DNA from: Paraburkholderia sp041321145
GTDB lineage: Bacteria; Pseudomonadota; Gammaproteobacteria; Burkholderiales; Burkholderiaceae
Assembly: GCF_041321145.1 (NCBI RefSeq)
Contig: NZ_JBGGWA010000021.1
Location: 1 to 64,000, forward strand
DNA: 64,000 bases
Direction: 5' to 3'
The position numbers and the translations under genes are program-made. Position 1 is the stretch's first letter. Each line of letters opens with the position of its first letter. A model generated the notes under the pieces. It saw only the letters and a list, made by a program, of their open reading frames with translations. It searched no databases and was not told the origin of the DNA. Shown one piece after another: positions 41,951-50,740 of the stretch.

Positions 41951-43071
41951 CCATGATCAAGCTATCGAACGTTACGAAGCGCTATGACAGCGCAAGCGCC
42001 CCGGTCGTCGACGGGATCAACATGGAAGTGGGCGCGGGTGAAATCTGCGTGCTGCTGGGCCCGTCCGGTTGCGGCAAGACGACCACGCTGAAGATGATCA
42101 ATCGTCTGGTCCAGCCTACCTCCGGCAAGATCTACCTCGAAGGTAAGGATACCGATGAATTCGACGTGGTGGAGTTGCGCCGTCGCATCGGCTATGTGAT
42201 CCAGCAGATCGGGCTGTTCCCCAACATGACCGTTGAGGAAAACATCTGCGTGGTGCCGCTGCTACTCGGCTGGGACAAGGCGAAGGCACGTCGGCGGGCG
42301 GCGGAACTGCTCGAGATCGTCGCGCTCGATCCGGCCATCTATCTGACGCGCTACCCGAAGGACCTGTCGGGCGGCCAGGCGCAGCGCGTCGGCGTGGCGC
42401 GCGCGCTCGCGACCGATCCGGCCGTGATGCTGATGGATGAACCGTTCGGCGCGATCGATCCGATCAACCGTGAGCTGATTCAGGACGAGTTTCTCAGGAT
42501 CCAGAAGCAGGTCAGGAAGACCATCGTTTTCGTGAGCCACGATATCGACGAGGCCGTGAAGATGGCCGACAGGATCGCGATCTTCCGCGGTGGCCAGCTC
42601 GAACAGTTTGATTCACCCGACAACATCCTCGCGCGACCCGCCAATCCGTTCATCGCGGGTTTCGTCGGGGCGGACCGCGCCCTCAAGCGCCTGCGTCTGG
42701 TCCGTGCGCGGGATGCGCTGTCGGCATGCGAGTGCTCGGTTCGCGTCGGTGAAAGCGGGGCACGCGCGAGGGCGATGATGGCCGAACACGGCGTCGACCA
42801 GATCGTGCTGCTCGACGCGGCCGACAGGCCGCAAGGCTATTTCACGGCAGCACAGCTTCACGCGGTCGAGGGTGCGCTGAGCTCAGCTCACGCTCTGCCT
42901 GTCCAGAGCACGGCGAACGCCAGGGATGATCTGCGCGCGGTGGTCTCGTCGATGTTCGCGGGCGGCACATCGTGGCTGCCGACGGTCGACGACGACGGCC
43001 GGTTTGTCGGCTATGTCAGCCAGGCGCGTATCGTCGATCTGCTGCGCGTACCGGTTGGGGAGCAGGCATGA
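41947..43071 (+). CDS. Betaine/osmoprotectant ABC transporter ATP-binding protein with CBS domains
   Basis: The 374-aa ATPase has Walker A at 38-46 (GPSGCGKTT), signature LSGGQAQR (~140-147), Walker B VMLMDEPFG and switch FVSHD. After the ATPase core (~250) it carries a degenerate CBS pair (QIVLLDAADRPQGYF, SWLPTVDDDGRFVGYVS), as in OpuA/OpuC/OsmV ATPases, where CBS domains sense ionic strength. It drives import together with the two permeases. Both its start and its stop overlap neighbouring genes by 4 bases. Confidence 0.9.
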   Translation: MTMIKLSNVTKRYDSASAPVVDGINMEVGAGEICVLLGPSGCGKTTTLKMINRLVQPTSGKIYLEGKDTDEFDVVELRRRIGYVIQQIGLFPNMTVEENICVVPLLLGWDKAKARRRAAELLEIVALDPAIYLTRYPKDLSGGQAQRVGVARALATDPAVMLMDEPFGAIDPINRELIQDEFLRIQKQVRKTIVFVSHDIDEAVKMADRIAIFRGGQLEQFDSPDNILARPANPFIAGFVGADRALKRLRLVRARDALSACECSVRVGESGARARAMMAEHGVDQIVLLDAADRPQGYFTAAQLHAVEGALSSAHALPVQSTANARDDLRAVVSSMFAGGTSWLPTVDDDGRFVGYVSQARIVDLLRVPVGEQA

Positions 43072-43799
43072 AACGCGAACGACACATCGGCGCGACAACG
43101 TATGTCGGCGCCGCAATCGTGCTGGTGCTCACGCTGGGGTGTACGGCGGCTCGCGCGGATAACTGGCTGTCCGGCGTCGCCCAGTATCGCAGCGACATCA
43201 TTTACCAGTCGATCCAGCAGATGACGATGGTCGCCATTGCCGGCGTGCTCGCGATCGTTGTCGCAGTGCCGGTCGGCATCTACATGAGCCGGCCGTCGCA
43301 ACGGCACGGCTCGGCCGTCGTGATGCAGACGCTGAACGTCGGGCAGGCCATTCCGAAACTCGCCCTGCTGGCGCTGGCAATGAGTGTGCTGGGCATCGGC
43401 AGGGTACCGGCGATCTTCGGCCTGTGGGTGGCGACGTTGCTGCCCATCGCCCTGAATACCTATGAGGGGCTGCGAGCCGTGCCGCGCCCGCTGATCGAGG
43501 CGGCCACGGGGATGGGGATGACGCCGCTGCAGATTCTCTGGCGCGTCGAATTGCCCAATGCTTTGTACGTCATCTTTGCAGGCATCCGGACCGCGCTGGC
43601 GATTACCGTCGGCACCGCGCCGCTCGCCTTCCTGATTGGCGGCGGCGGACTTGGCGAACTGATCTTTACCGGCATCGACCTGAACGATTTCACCATGTTG
43701 CTGGCGGGCGCGATACCCACCGCGCTGCTGGCGATTTTAACCGACGCCTTCGTCGGCCAGATGCAGCGCCGGCTCGTCTCGCCCGGCGTCACCCCCTAA
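43068..43799 (+). CDS. Betaine/osmoprotectant ABC transporter, second permease
   Basis: The 243-aa permease has an N-terminal hydrophobic segment (~10-28) that may be a signal anchor, then five helices and an EAA loop (PLIEAATGMGMTPLQILWRVELPNAL, ~140-165). It resembles OpuCD/OsmY-type partners. The ATG at 43068 overlaps the ATPase stop (ATGA). Having two different permeases is the normal layout of OpuC/OsmU systems. Confidence 0.85.
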   Translation: MKRERHIGATTYVGAAIVLVLTLGCTAARADNWLSGVAQYRSDIIYQSIQQMTMVAIAGVLAIVVAVPVGIYMSRPSQRHGSAVVMQTLNVGQAIPKLALLALAMSVLGIGRVPAIFGLWVATLLPIALNTYEGLRAVPRPLIEAATGMGMTPLQILWRVELPNALYVIFAGIRTALAITVGTAPLAFLIGGGGLGELIFTGIDLNDFTMLLAGAIPTALLAILTDAFVGQMQRRLVSPGVTP

Positions 43800-43841
43800 A
43801 GCTGAACCCCCTGTTGCTTGTATTCACCTGTTGAGGAGACC

Positions 43842-44738
43842 ATGAAAAATTCAATCTTTGCGTGCGCGTTCGCGCTGATCTGTGTCCTGCTTGCCTCGCT
43901 GTGGGCGATTCCTTCGCTTGCTGCGACGGTCGTGGTCGGCGGCAAGAACTTCACCGAACAGCAACTGATGGCGGAGATGACATCCCAGCTTCTGGAAGCG
44001 AAGGGCTTCACGGTGACCAAGAAGGACGGGATGGGGAGTGCCGTGCTGCGGCAGGCGCAGGAAAACGGTCAGGTCGACGTGTACTGGGAGTACACCGGTA
44101 CCTCGCTGATTACCTACAACAAGGTCAATGACCGGCTCAGTCCCGAAGACACCTATAAAAAGGTCAAGGAGCTCGACGCAGCGAAGGGTCTCGTGTGGCT
44201 CAACCCATCGCGCGCGAACAACACGTATTCGTTCGCGATGAATCAGGACGAAGCGAAAAAGCTCGGCATTTCGACCATCAGCGATCTGGCGAAAGCGATC
44301 AAGGCCGGCAAGACACTGACGTTCGCGTGTAATTCCGAATTCTATGCGCGCCCCGATGGCCTGCGTCCGCTGGAGAAAATGTACGGTTTCGAGTTTACGC
44401 AGGATGAAGTCAAGCGGATGGACTCGGGTCTCACGTATCAGGCGCTCAAGGACCGTCAGGTCGACATCGCGCTGGTGTTCGCAACCGATGGCCGCGTGCC
44501 GGCGTTCAACTTTGTGATCCTGAAAGACGACAAGGGCTACTTCCCCGCCTATGCGCTCACCCCGGTGATCCGGAAGGCGGTGCTCGACGCGAACCCGACG
44601 CTGGGACCGATCCTGAATTCACTGTCGGCGAAGCTCGATGCGCCGACGATGGCCCGGCTCAACGCGAGCGTCGACGTGTCGAAGAAGTCTTTCAGTGACG
44701 TCGCCCACGAATTCCTGAAACAGTCCGGTCTGATCTGA
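43842..44738 (+). CDS. Periplasmic betaine/choline-type substrate-binding protein (OsmX/OpuCC-like)
   Basis: The 298-aa protein has a signal peptide (KNSIFACAFALICVLLASLWAIPSLAA) and an OpuAC-type fold. VGGKNFTEQQLMAEM at the mature start, YWEYTGTS (~80) and FACNSEFYARPDGL are typical of the OpuCC/OsmX/ProX-like group; the aromatic residues there form the cation-pi cage for quaternary amines. GAGGAG precedes the ATG. It lies 42 bp after the second permease and completes the importer. Confidence 0.87.
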   Translation: MKNSIFACAFALICVLLASLWAIPSLAATVVVGGKNFTEQQLMAEMTSQLLEAKGFTVTKKDGMGSAVLRQAQENGQVDVYWEYTGTSLITYNKVNDRLSPEDTYKKVKELDAAKGLVWLNPSRANNTYSFAMNQDEAKKLGISTISDLAKAIKAGKTLTFACNSEFYARPDGLRPLEKMYGFEFTQDEVKRMDSGLTYQALKDRQVDIALVFATDGRVPAFNFVILKDDKGYFPAYALTPVIRKAVLDANPTLGPILNSLSAKLDAPTMARLNASVDVSKKSFSDVAHEFLKQSGLI

Positions 44739-44804
44739 TCTGATCTGAGCTGCCAGCAACACAAGGCAACCCCGCGCCGCACAACGCCTAACAGGATCAA
44801 CACC

Positions 44805-45692
44805 ATGACATCACAGACTGCTGCGAGCGCCGCCGGGCCCACCCTGATCAAGGTGGCCGCCGCGCAGGTCGAAACTGCATATGGCGATGCGCTGGCCAAT
44901 GTCGCCAAACATCTTGCGCATATTGACGACGCGCGCACGCGCGGTGTGCGTTTCCTGGTGTTTCCGGAGCTCTCGCTCCATGGCCACAGCGCCGGCAAGG
45001 AGGCGTTACGCCTCGCGATGAGGCGGGATGACCCGGCGATCCGCGAACTCGCCGAGGCAAGCGGTGGTATGCACACGGTGTTCGGTTTTATCGAGGAAGC
45101 GCCTGCCGGGCAGTTCTACAACAGCACCGCGACGGTGACGGACGGCAGGCTGATCCACGTCCATCGAAAGGCAATGCTCGCCACATACGGCAAGCTGAGA
45201 GAGGGGCTGTACTTCGCGGCGGGTCCGGCGCCGAAGAGCTTCGCGTTAGACGAACGCTGGCACGTTGCGACGCCGATCTGCGCGGACCTGTGGAATCCGG
45301 CCCTTGTGCATGAGCTCGCCTGTGATGGCGTTACGCTGCTTGCTGCATCGATCAGTTCGGCGCGCGAAGCGGTCGGGGAGGGCTTCGACAATCCTGCCGG
45401 CTGGGATGTCAATCTGCGCTTTCATGCACTCACGTACGGCGTCGGCATCGTGATGGCGAACCGCATCGGCACCGAAGGGATGATGAGTTTCTGGGGGGGA
45501 TCGCGAATCCTCGATCCGTTCGGCAAGACGGTAGCGCAGGGTCCGGAGGCAGAAGAATGCCTCGTCGTCGGCGAGCTCGACTACGAAGCGGTCCGTCGTG
45601 CGCGTTTCCTGCTGCCCACGGTGCGCGACGCCAGGGCGTTTGCCTCGCGCGAGCGTGCGGGAACGCGTGACTTCAACTTCCAACCGGCCTGA
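44805..45692 (+). CDS. Nitrilase-superfamily carbon-nitrogen hydrolase
   Basis: The 295-aa enzyme has the catalytic triad Glu (FPELSLHG, ~50), Lys (HVHRKAML, ~125) and Cys (TPICADLWNP, ~165) of the nitrilase superfamily. The shape fits an amidase or N-carbamoyl hydrolase rather than a true nitrilase. Its place between the betaine importer and CoA-pathway genes suggests that it frees a carboxylate or ammonia from an imported amide or nitrile-like compound. The substrate is not visible from the sequence. Confidence 0.82.
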   Translation: MTSQTAASAAGPTLIKVAAAQVETAYGDALANVAKHLAHIDDARTRGVRFLVFPELSLHGHSAGKEALRLAMRRDDPAIRELAEASGGMHTVFGFIEEAPAGQFYNSTATVTDGRLIHVHRKAMLATYGKLREGLYFAAGPAPKSFALDERWHVATPICADLWNPALVHELACDGVTLLAASISSAREAVGEGFDNPAGWDVNLRFHALTYGVGIVMANRIGTEGMMSFWGGSRILDPFGKTVAQGPEAEECLVVGELDYEAVRRARFLLPTVRDARAFASRERAGTRDFNFQPA

Positions 45693-45701
45693 GGTACGAC
45701 G

Positions 45702-46892
45702 ATGCAGGATTTTCTTCTTGACGACGCCGACCGGGCGTTTCGTGTAGAAGTGCGCGACTTCCTTCGACGTGAACTGGCGCCGCGGGTCACCGACATCGAG
45801 GACCGTCAGGACTGGTCGGCCGTGAAGCACGTCGTCCGCTCGCTGGGCGAGGCCGGCTATCTGCGGCTGATGTTTCCCGATCTGTATCGGGGCACGCTGA
45901 CGAATCCTGGGCTCACCCATGCCACGATCCTTTCCGAGGAAGCCGCGTACCTCAATTACGCGTTTGAAACCACCATTGCGACCGCGCTGAGTTGCGCCTA
46001 TCCGCTGCACCGTCATGCCAGCGAGCGGCTGCGTGACACTTATCTCGCACCGATTCTGGATGGGACCGCGATCGGTGCGATCTGCGTGACCGAACCCAAC
46101 GTCGGCAGCGATTCCGCAGGCATGGAAACGCGGATCGATTTTGACGCAAAGACCAACGAGTGGGTCATGAACGGCTTCAAGCGATATATCTCCAACGCGT
46201 CGGTAGCCGACGTCTACATCGTCTATGGCATCGCGGCCGGCACAGATCCGTCCCAGGCCGGCATGACGGCCGTCGCGGTGCCTGGCACCGCACCCGGCAT
46301 CCGGTTTCCGCGCAATTACACGTTCATGGGTCGGCGCGGCTGCATCGTGGGTGAGGTCGAATTCAACGACTGCCGTGTGCCGGCTGATCACCTGCTCGGT
46401 GAGCAGGGCGGCGGCTTTCGCATCATGCGCGGCATGTTCAATTTCGAGCGGGCCATTCTGGGCGGTTCGGGTCTGGGCGTCGCGCGCAGCGCGTTTGATA
46501 TTGCCACGGCGCATGCGCAGCAGCGTCAATCGTTCGGGCAGGCCCTCGGCTGCAAGCAGCTTATCTGGGACAAGATCGCGCAGATGAGCTGGCGGATCGA
46601 CGCAGCGGAACTGCTCACCTACCGGGCGACAAAGATGTACGACGCGGGGGCCGATGGCAAGGCGCTGATGAAGGAGGCCGCCATGGCCAAACTGGTAGCG
46701 ACCGAAACCGCGAATTACTGCGCGAACGAAACGGTGCAGATCCTCGGCGGCGACGGGATCACCAAGGAGTTCGGACGCGCCGAGCAACTGTATCGCGATG
46801 CCCGCGCGCTCACGATCGTCGGCGGCACATCCGAGATCGCCAAATACCTGATCGCAGGTCGCGACCTTCCGGACATCCGGATCAATCTCTAG
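45702..46892 (+). CDS. Acyl-CoA dehydrogenase
   Basis: The 396-aa flavoenzyme has the ACAD layout: N-terminal helices, GAICVTEPNVGSD (~122-134) for FAD and substrate binding, a middle beta-domain, and the C-terminal IVGGTSEIAKYLIAGR. It oxidises an acyl-CoA to the 2-enoyl-CoA and passes electrons to ETF. It precedes a CoA ligase and an enoyl-CoA hydratase, so the three can perform activation, oxidation and hydration of one substrate, like the CaiA/CaiC/CaiD set. Confidence 0.87.
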   Translation: MQDFLLDDADRAFRVEVRDFLRRELAPRVTDIEDRQDWSAVKHVVRSLGEAGYLRLMFPDLYRGTLTNPGLTHATILSEEAAYLNYAFETTIATALSCAYPLHRHASERLRDTYLAPILDGTAIGAICVTEPNVGSDSAGMETRIDFDAKTNEWVMNGFKRYISNASVADVYIVYGIAAGTDPSQAGMTAVAVPGTAPGIRFPRNYTFMGRRGCIVGEVEFNDCRVPADHLLGEQGGGFRIMRGMFNFERAILGGSGLGVARSAFDIATAHAQQRQSFGQALGCKQLIWDKIAQMSWRIDAAELLTYRATKMYDAGADGKALMKEAAMAKLVATETANYCANETVQILGGDGITKEFGRAEQLYRDARALTIVGGTSEIAKYLIAGRDLPDIRINL

Positions 46893-46910
46893 ATAGCTTC
46901 ACACCGTCCC

Positions 46911-48491
46911 ATGCTCACGATCACGTCCCTCTTCGAAAACACGGTCGCAAAATATCCCGACCGCCTCGCACTCGTTTGCGGCGACACTACGTTCACCTAT
47001 GCGGCATGGAACCACCGTGTCAGATGCTTCGCGCAGGCGCTGTTCAACCTCGGTGTCCGGCAGATGGATCGCGTGGCGATCCTGCAGAAAACCTCCGATG
47101 CGACGCCAACGGCGTATATGGCGTGCCAGCTGCTCGGCGCGATTGCTGTGCCGATGAACTACCGGCTCTCGGCCAACGAAGCGGCGTTCATCCTGCGGGA
47201 CGCCGGTGCGCGCGCCGTCATCTACGACGATTCGATGCTGCCGGTCATCGGCAAGATCGAGCTGGCGTTGCCGGACCTGCGCACCTTCGTCTGTGTTTGC
47301 GGCGAATCACCCGACGTGTCGGGCCTGCCCGCGCATCACCATTCCTTCGACGCGCTGATCGACGGCATTGAGGCGCTCGATGCGCCGCTGCCTCAACTGA
47401 AACCAGACGACATCTCCGCGCTCGTCTACACGTCCGGCACCACCGGCCGGCCGAAGGGCGCGATCCACACGCACGGCAACGACGTGGCGATCGCGACCAA
47501 CTGCGTGATGGAATACAGCCTGACGAGCACTGACGCCGCGTTGCATATCGCGCCGCTTTACCACGTTGGCGGCATGCAGGCCTATTTCGTGCCCCACATG
47601 ATGGTGGGCGCGGCGAACGTGATCCTGCCGCGCTATGAGCCGCTGGCCACGCTCGAAGCGATTGCCCGGCATCGCATCACGACGCTGTTCGCGGTGCCCA
47701 CGCAGATCCAGGACATGTTGTTCCACCCGGATTTCGCGTCGGTCGACGTCAGCAGTCTGCGCATGATCACGACGGGCGGAGCGGCGATCCCGGCCGCCAC
47801 CATGCAGCGCGTGATCGACGCGTTCTGCCCGAATGTCTTCAACGGCTACGGGATGACCGAAGCGAGCCTGACGTTGCTGCTGCATCCGCGCGATGCGCTG
47901 GCCTATCTCGGCTCCTGTGGCAAGCCGACGCTGATCAGCACCTGCCGGGTGGTGACGAACGATCCGGAGCGGGCGGTGACGCCGGTCGAAATCGTGCCCG
48001 CGGGCGAAGTGGGCCAGCTCATCGTGAAGGGTCCGCAACTGGCCGGCAGCTACTGGAACAATCCGGTCGAAACGGACAGGAAGTTCAAGGGCGGCTGGCT
48101 GTATACCGGAGATCTCTTCAGTGTCGACGAAGCCGGGTATTTTCACTTCCACGGCCGGGCCGACGACATGATCGTGTCAGGCGGCGAAAACATCTATCCG
48201 CGGGAAGTCGAGGAAGTCCTGTATCACTGCCCCGGCGTGCAGGAGGCAGCGGTTATCGGCGTACCTGACCCGAAGTGGGGGCAGGCGGTTACCGCGTTCG
48301 TGGTGCGCAGCGATGCCGCGCTCACTGAAGAGGACGTCGTCGCGTTCTGCAAGGCGAGCGACGACCTCGCGCCGTACAAGCGCCCGAAAAAAGTGTTCTT
48401 CATTGACCAGCTACCGCTCAATCCGAGCGGCAAGGTGTTGCGGCACGAATTGGCCGGAGCGGTCTATCAAAAACTGGTGATAGGAGCCTGA
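46911..48491 (+). CDS. Acyl-CoA synthetase (AMP-forming ligase)
   Basis: The 526-aa enzyme is an ANL-family ligase: P-loop YTSGTTGRPKGAIHTHGN (~172-189), NGYGMTEA (~310), YTGDLFSVDEAG (~398), GGENIYPREVE and the catalytic Lys in NPSGKVLRHEL near the end. It activates a carboxylic acid to an acyl-adenylate and then to its CoA ester. The length is usual for the CaiC/short-to-medium-chain group. It lies 19 bp after the dehydrogenase and 3 bp before the hydratase. Confidence 0.88.
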   Translation: MLTITSLFENTVAKYPDRLALVCGDTTFTYAAWNHRVRCFAQALFNLGVRQMDRVAILQKTSDATPTAYMACQLLGAIAVPMNYRLSANEAAFILRDAGARAVIYDDSMLPVIGKIELALPDLRTFVCVCGESPDVSGLPAHHHSFDALIDGIEALDAPLPQLKPDDISALVYTSGTTGRPKGAIHTHGNDVAIATNCVMEYSLTSTDAALHIAPLYHVGGMQAYFVPHMMVGAANVILPRYEPLATLEAIARHRITTLFAVPTQIQDMLFHPDFASVDVSSLRMITTGGAAIPAATMQRVIDAFCPNVFNGYGMTEASLTLLLHPRDALAYLGSCGKPTLISTCRVVTNDPERAVTPVEIVPAGEVGQLIVKGPQLAGSYWNNPVETDRKFKGGWLYTGDLFSVDEAGYFHFHGRADDMIVSGGENIYPREVEEVLYHCPGVQEAAVIGVPDPKWGQAVTAFVVRSDAALTEEDVVAFCKASDDLAPYKRPKKVFFIDQLPLNPSGKVLRHELAGAVYQKLVIGA

Positions 48492-48493
48492 TC

Positions 48494-49294
48494 ATGAGCG
48501 ACGCAGTACTGTATGAGCAGGACGAGCATGTCGTAACGCTGACCCTCAACCGGCCGGCCACGCGCAATGCGTTGACGGAGATGGACGTCGTCGATGCCCT
48601 GGTGACGAGTCTGGAGCGCGCGCAGGCGGACACCGCCGTGCGCGCGATCGTGCTGACCGGCGCGGGGCCAGCCTTTTCGTCGGGTGGCAACATCAAGCAC
48701 ATGCGCGACGACGTCGGCACGTTTGCGGGCAACTCGGCGCAGATCCGCGAGAACTACCGGCGCGGCATCCAGCGCATTCCCAAGGCCTTTCATGAGCTGG
48801 ATGTGCCGTGCATCGCGGCCGTGAACGGTCCGGCGCATGGCGCCGGCTGCGACCTGACACTGATGTGCGATATCCGCATCGCCGCGGCCAGCGCGGTGTT
48901 CGCGGAAAGCTTCGCCAAAGTCGGGATCATTCCAGGCGACGGCGGGGCCTGGCTGCTGCCCCGCGCGATCGGGCTTTCGCGAGCCAGTGAAATGATCTTT
49001 ACCGGCACGCCGATCGATGCGCAGCGCGCCCACGAATGGGGGCTGGTGTCCCGGGTCGTGCCCGACGAGGAATTGATGGATGCCGCGCTCGCGCTCGCGC
49101 GGGCGATCGCCAGCAATCCGCCTGGCGTTTTGCGGATGTCCAAGCGGCTCATCCGGGAAGGGCAGCGGATGGACCTGCCCAGCCTGCTGGAATTATCGGC
49201 CGCGTTTCAGGGCATTGCGCATCGCACTACAGACCATCGCGAAGCGCTCGCGGCGACTTTTCAGAAACGCCCCCCGATTTTTACTGGAGACTGA
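48494..49294 (+). CDS. Enoyl-CoA hydratase/isomerase (crotonase family)
   Basis: The 266-aa protein has the crotonase oxyanion-hole motifs FSSGGNIKHM (~62) and NGPAHGAGCDLTLMCDI (~112-128), followed by VGIIPGDGGAWLLPRAIG (~140-157). The usual second Glu position reads differently (PGDGGAW), so the exact reaction is uncertain. It likely hydrates the enoyl-CoA made by the upstream dehydrogenase. GAGCC and a 2-bp gap after the ligase suggest coupling. Confidence 0.83.
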   Translation: MSDAVLYEQDEHVVTLTLNRPATRNALTEMDVVDALVTSLERAQADTAVRAIVLTGAGPAFSSGGNIKHMRDDVGTFAGNSAQIRENYRRGIQRIPKAFHELDVPCIAAVNGPAHGAGCDLTLMCDIRIAAASAVFAESFAKVGIIPGDGGAWLLPRAIGLSRASEMIFTGTPIDAQRAHEWGLVSRVVPDEELMDAALALARAIASNPPGVLRMSKRLIREGQRMDLPSLLELSAAFQGIAHRTTDHREALAATFQKRPPIFTGD

Positions 49295-49297
49295 CTG

Positions 49298-50635
49298 ATG
49301 GGCACCCCGGCTATTCCGTTCATCCATCATCTGACGTTCGGCGACTTGCCTGGCACCGTCGTCGAACAGGGCAGGTTGTGTCTGCTTGACCTGCTGGGCG
49401 TTGCGCTGGCGGGCCGGCAGACCGCGTTATCGCGCATCGCGTGCGATCACGCGGTCGAATTCTTCGCGGCTGGCAGGCGGCGCTCGCGCATTCTCTTCGA
49501 CGGCCGCATAGCCAGCCCGATCGGCGCAGGCCTCGCGGGCGCGATGACCATCGATAGCTGCGACGGCCACGACGGCCATGCGGAAACGAAGGGTCACGTG
49601 GGCGTGACCGTGCTTCCGGCGCTGCTTGCGCTCGCAGAGCAACGTCCCGACATGAGCGGCCGTGAATTCCTCACGTCGCTCGTGCTGGGTTACGAGATCG
49701 GCACGCGTGCAGGCATTGCCCTGCATGCCAGCGCCTGCGACTATCACACGTCGGGAGCGTGGAACGCGCTGGCCGCAGCGTCGCTCGTCGCGCGCCTGCT
49801 GCCGCTCGATGCGCAGCAGACGCGCGAGGCGCTCGGCATTGCCGAATACCACGGACCGCGCAGCCAGATGATGCGGTGCATCGACCATCCGACGATGGTG
49901 AAGGACGGTTCGGGATGGGGGTGCATGGCGGGCTTAAGCGCCGGCTTTCTGGCAAAGCAGGGGTTCACCGGGGCACCGGCGATTACCGTCGAGCAGCCTG
50001 AAGCACAGGCGTACTGGGGTGATCTCGGCGAGCGCTGGCGCATCATGGAACAGTATTTCAAGCCGCAACCGGTATGTCGCTGGGCGCACCCGGCCATCGA
50101 TGCGGCGCAGGCACTCAAACAGCGGCACGGTTTCGCGAGCGAACAGATCCGCTCGGTGCGCGTCGCAACATTCCATCATGCAACGCGCCTCGCCCATGCG
50201 CAGCCGGCGACGACGGAGGAGGCGCAGTACAGCCTGCTTTTTTCCGTGGCCGTTGCGCTGAAGCACGGCATGGTCAATTTCGACGCGATCCAGGGCGACG
50301 GTCTCACAGACGCCGAAGTGCTGCGCCTCAGCCACGTGATACGTACGGAGGAACAGGCCGAATTTACCGCGCGCTTTCCGAATGAACGGATGGCTGAGGT
50401 GAGTGTGGAACTGAACGACGGCCGCCGCTTTGAGTCCGGTCCGACCCAGGCGCTGGGTGATCCGGACCTGCCGTTCGGCGCCACCGCGATCCGGCAGAAG
50501 TTCGGCCGCTTTGCAGAGGGCACGTGCGGCGAGCGGCTGGCGAAGGAACTGGCGGCCCGCGTCGACGAACTGGGCTCGGAAGACACCCCGATCGCGCCAT
50601 TCCTCGACCTGGTGCTTGGCGAAATCCGGGTCTAA
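49298..50635 (+). CDS. MmgE/PrpD-family protein
   Basis: The 445-aa protein belongs to the MmgE/PrpD family, which includes 2-methylcitrate dehydratase and cis-aconitate/iminodisuccinate-related enzymes. Seen are LCLLDLLGVALAGR (~28-41), DSCDGHDGHAETKGHVGVTVLPALLALAE (~85-113) with the active-site His region, YHTSGAWNALAAA and the VKDGSGWGCMAG loop. The family works on branched polycarboxylates; the substrate in this cluster is not clear. It follows the hydratase by 3 bp. The stop is the end of the catabolic operon. Confidence 0.82.
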   Translation: MGTPAIPFIHHLTFGDLPGTVVEQGRLCLLDLLGVALAGRQTALSRIACDHAVEFFAAGRRRSRILFDGRIASPIGAGLAGAMTIDSCDGHDGHAETKGHVGVTVLPALLALAEQRPDMSGREFLTSLVLGYEIGTRAGIALHASACDYHTSGAWNALAAASLVARLLPLDAQQTREALGIAEYHGPRSQMMRCIDHPTMVKDGSGWGCMAGLSAGFLAKQGFTGAPAITVEQPEAQAYWGDLGERWRIMEQYFKPQPVCRWAHPAIDAAQALKQRHGFASEQIRSVRVATFHHATRLAHAQPATTEEAQYSLLFSVAVALKHGMVNFDAIQGDGLTDAEVLRLSHVIRTEEQAEFTARFPNERMAEVSVELNDGRRFESGPTQALGDPDLPFGATAIRQKFGRFAEGTCGERLAKELAARVDELGSEDTPIAPFLDLVLGEIRV

Positions 50636-50656
50636 CTGCAAGGTCAACCAGCACGT

Positions 50657-50679
50657 CCCTTCGAGACTTCGACGAAGGG
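50657..50679 (+). terminator. Hairpin after the catabolic operon
   Basis: CCCTTCG (50657-50663) and CGAAGGG (50673-50679) pair over a 9-base loop, 22 bp after the PrpD-family stop. There is no T-run behind it, so it is a weak or factor-dependent terminator at best. Confidence 0.3.
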
Positions 50680-50740
50680 GCCGTCATATGTACCTGCCCG
50701 AATACTGGCGACCTCACCCGTCATCGATCCACACGCCCTC

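Noticed and set aside
44738..44760. TCTGA direct repeats behind the betaine-binding protein gene
   Set aside because: It is only a short run of four 5-mers, partly inside the stop region, with no sign of a function.
45246..46787. 513-codon open frame on the minus strand
   Set aside because: It lies opposite the nitrilase and acyl-CoA dehydrogenase genes, is rich in Arg, His and Asp as expected for antisense frames in GC-rich DNA, and shows no family motif.
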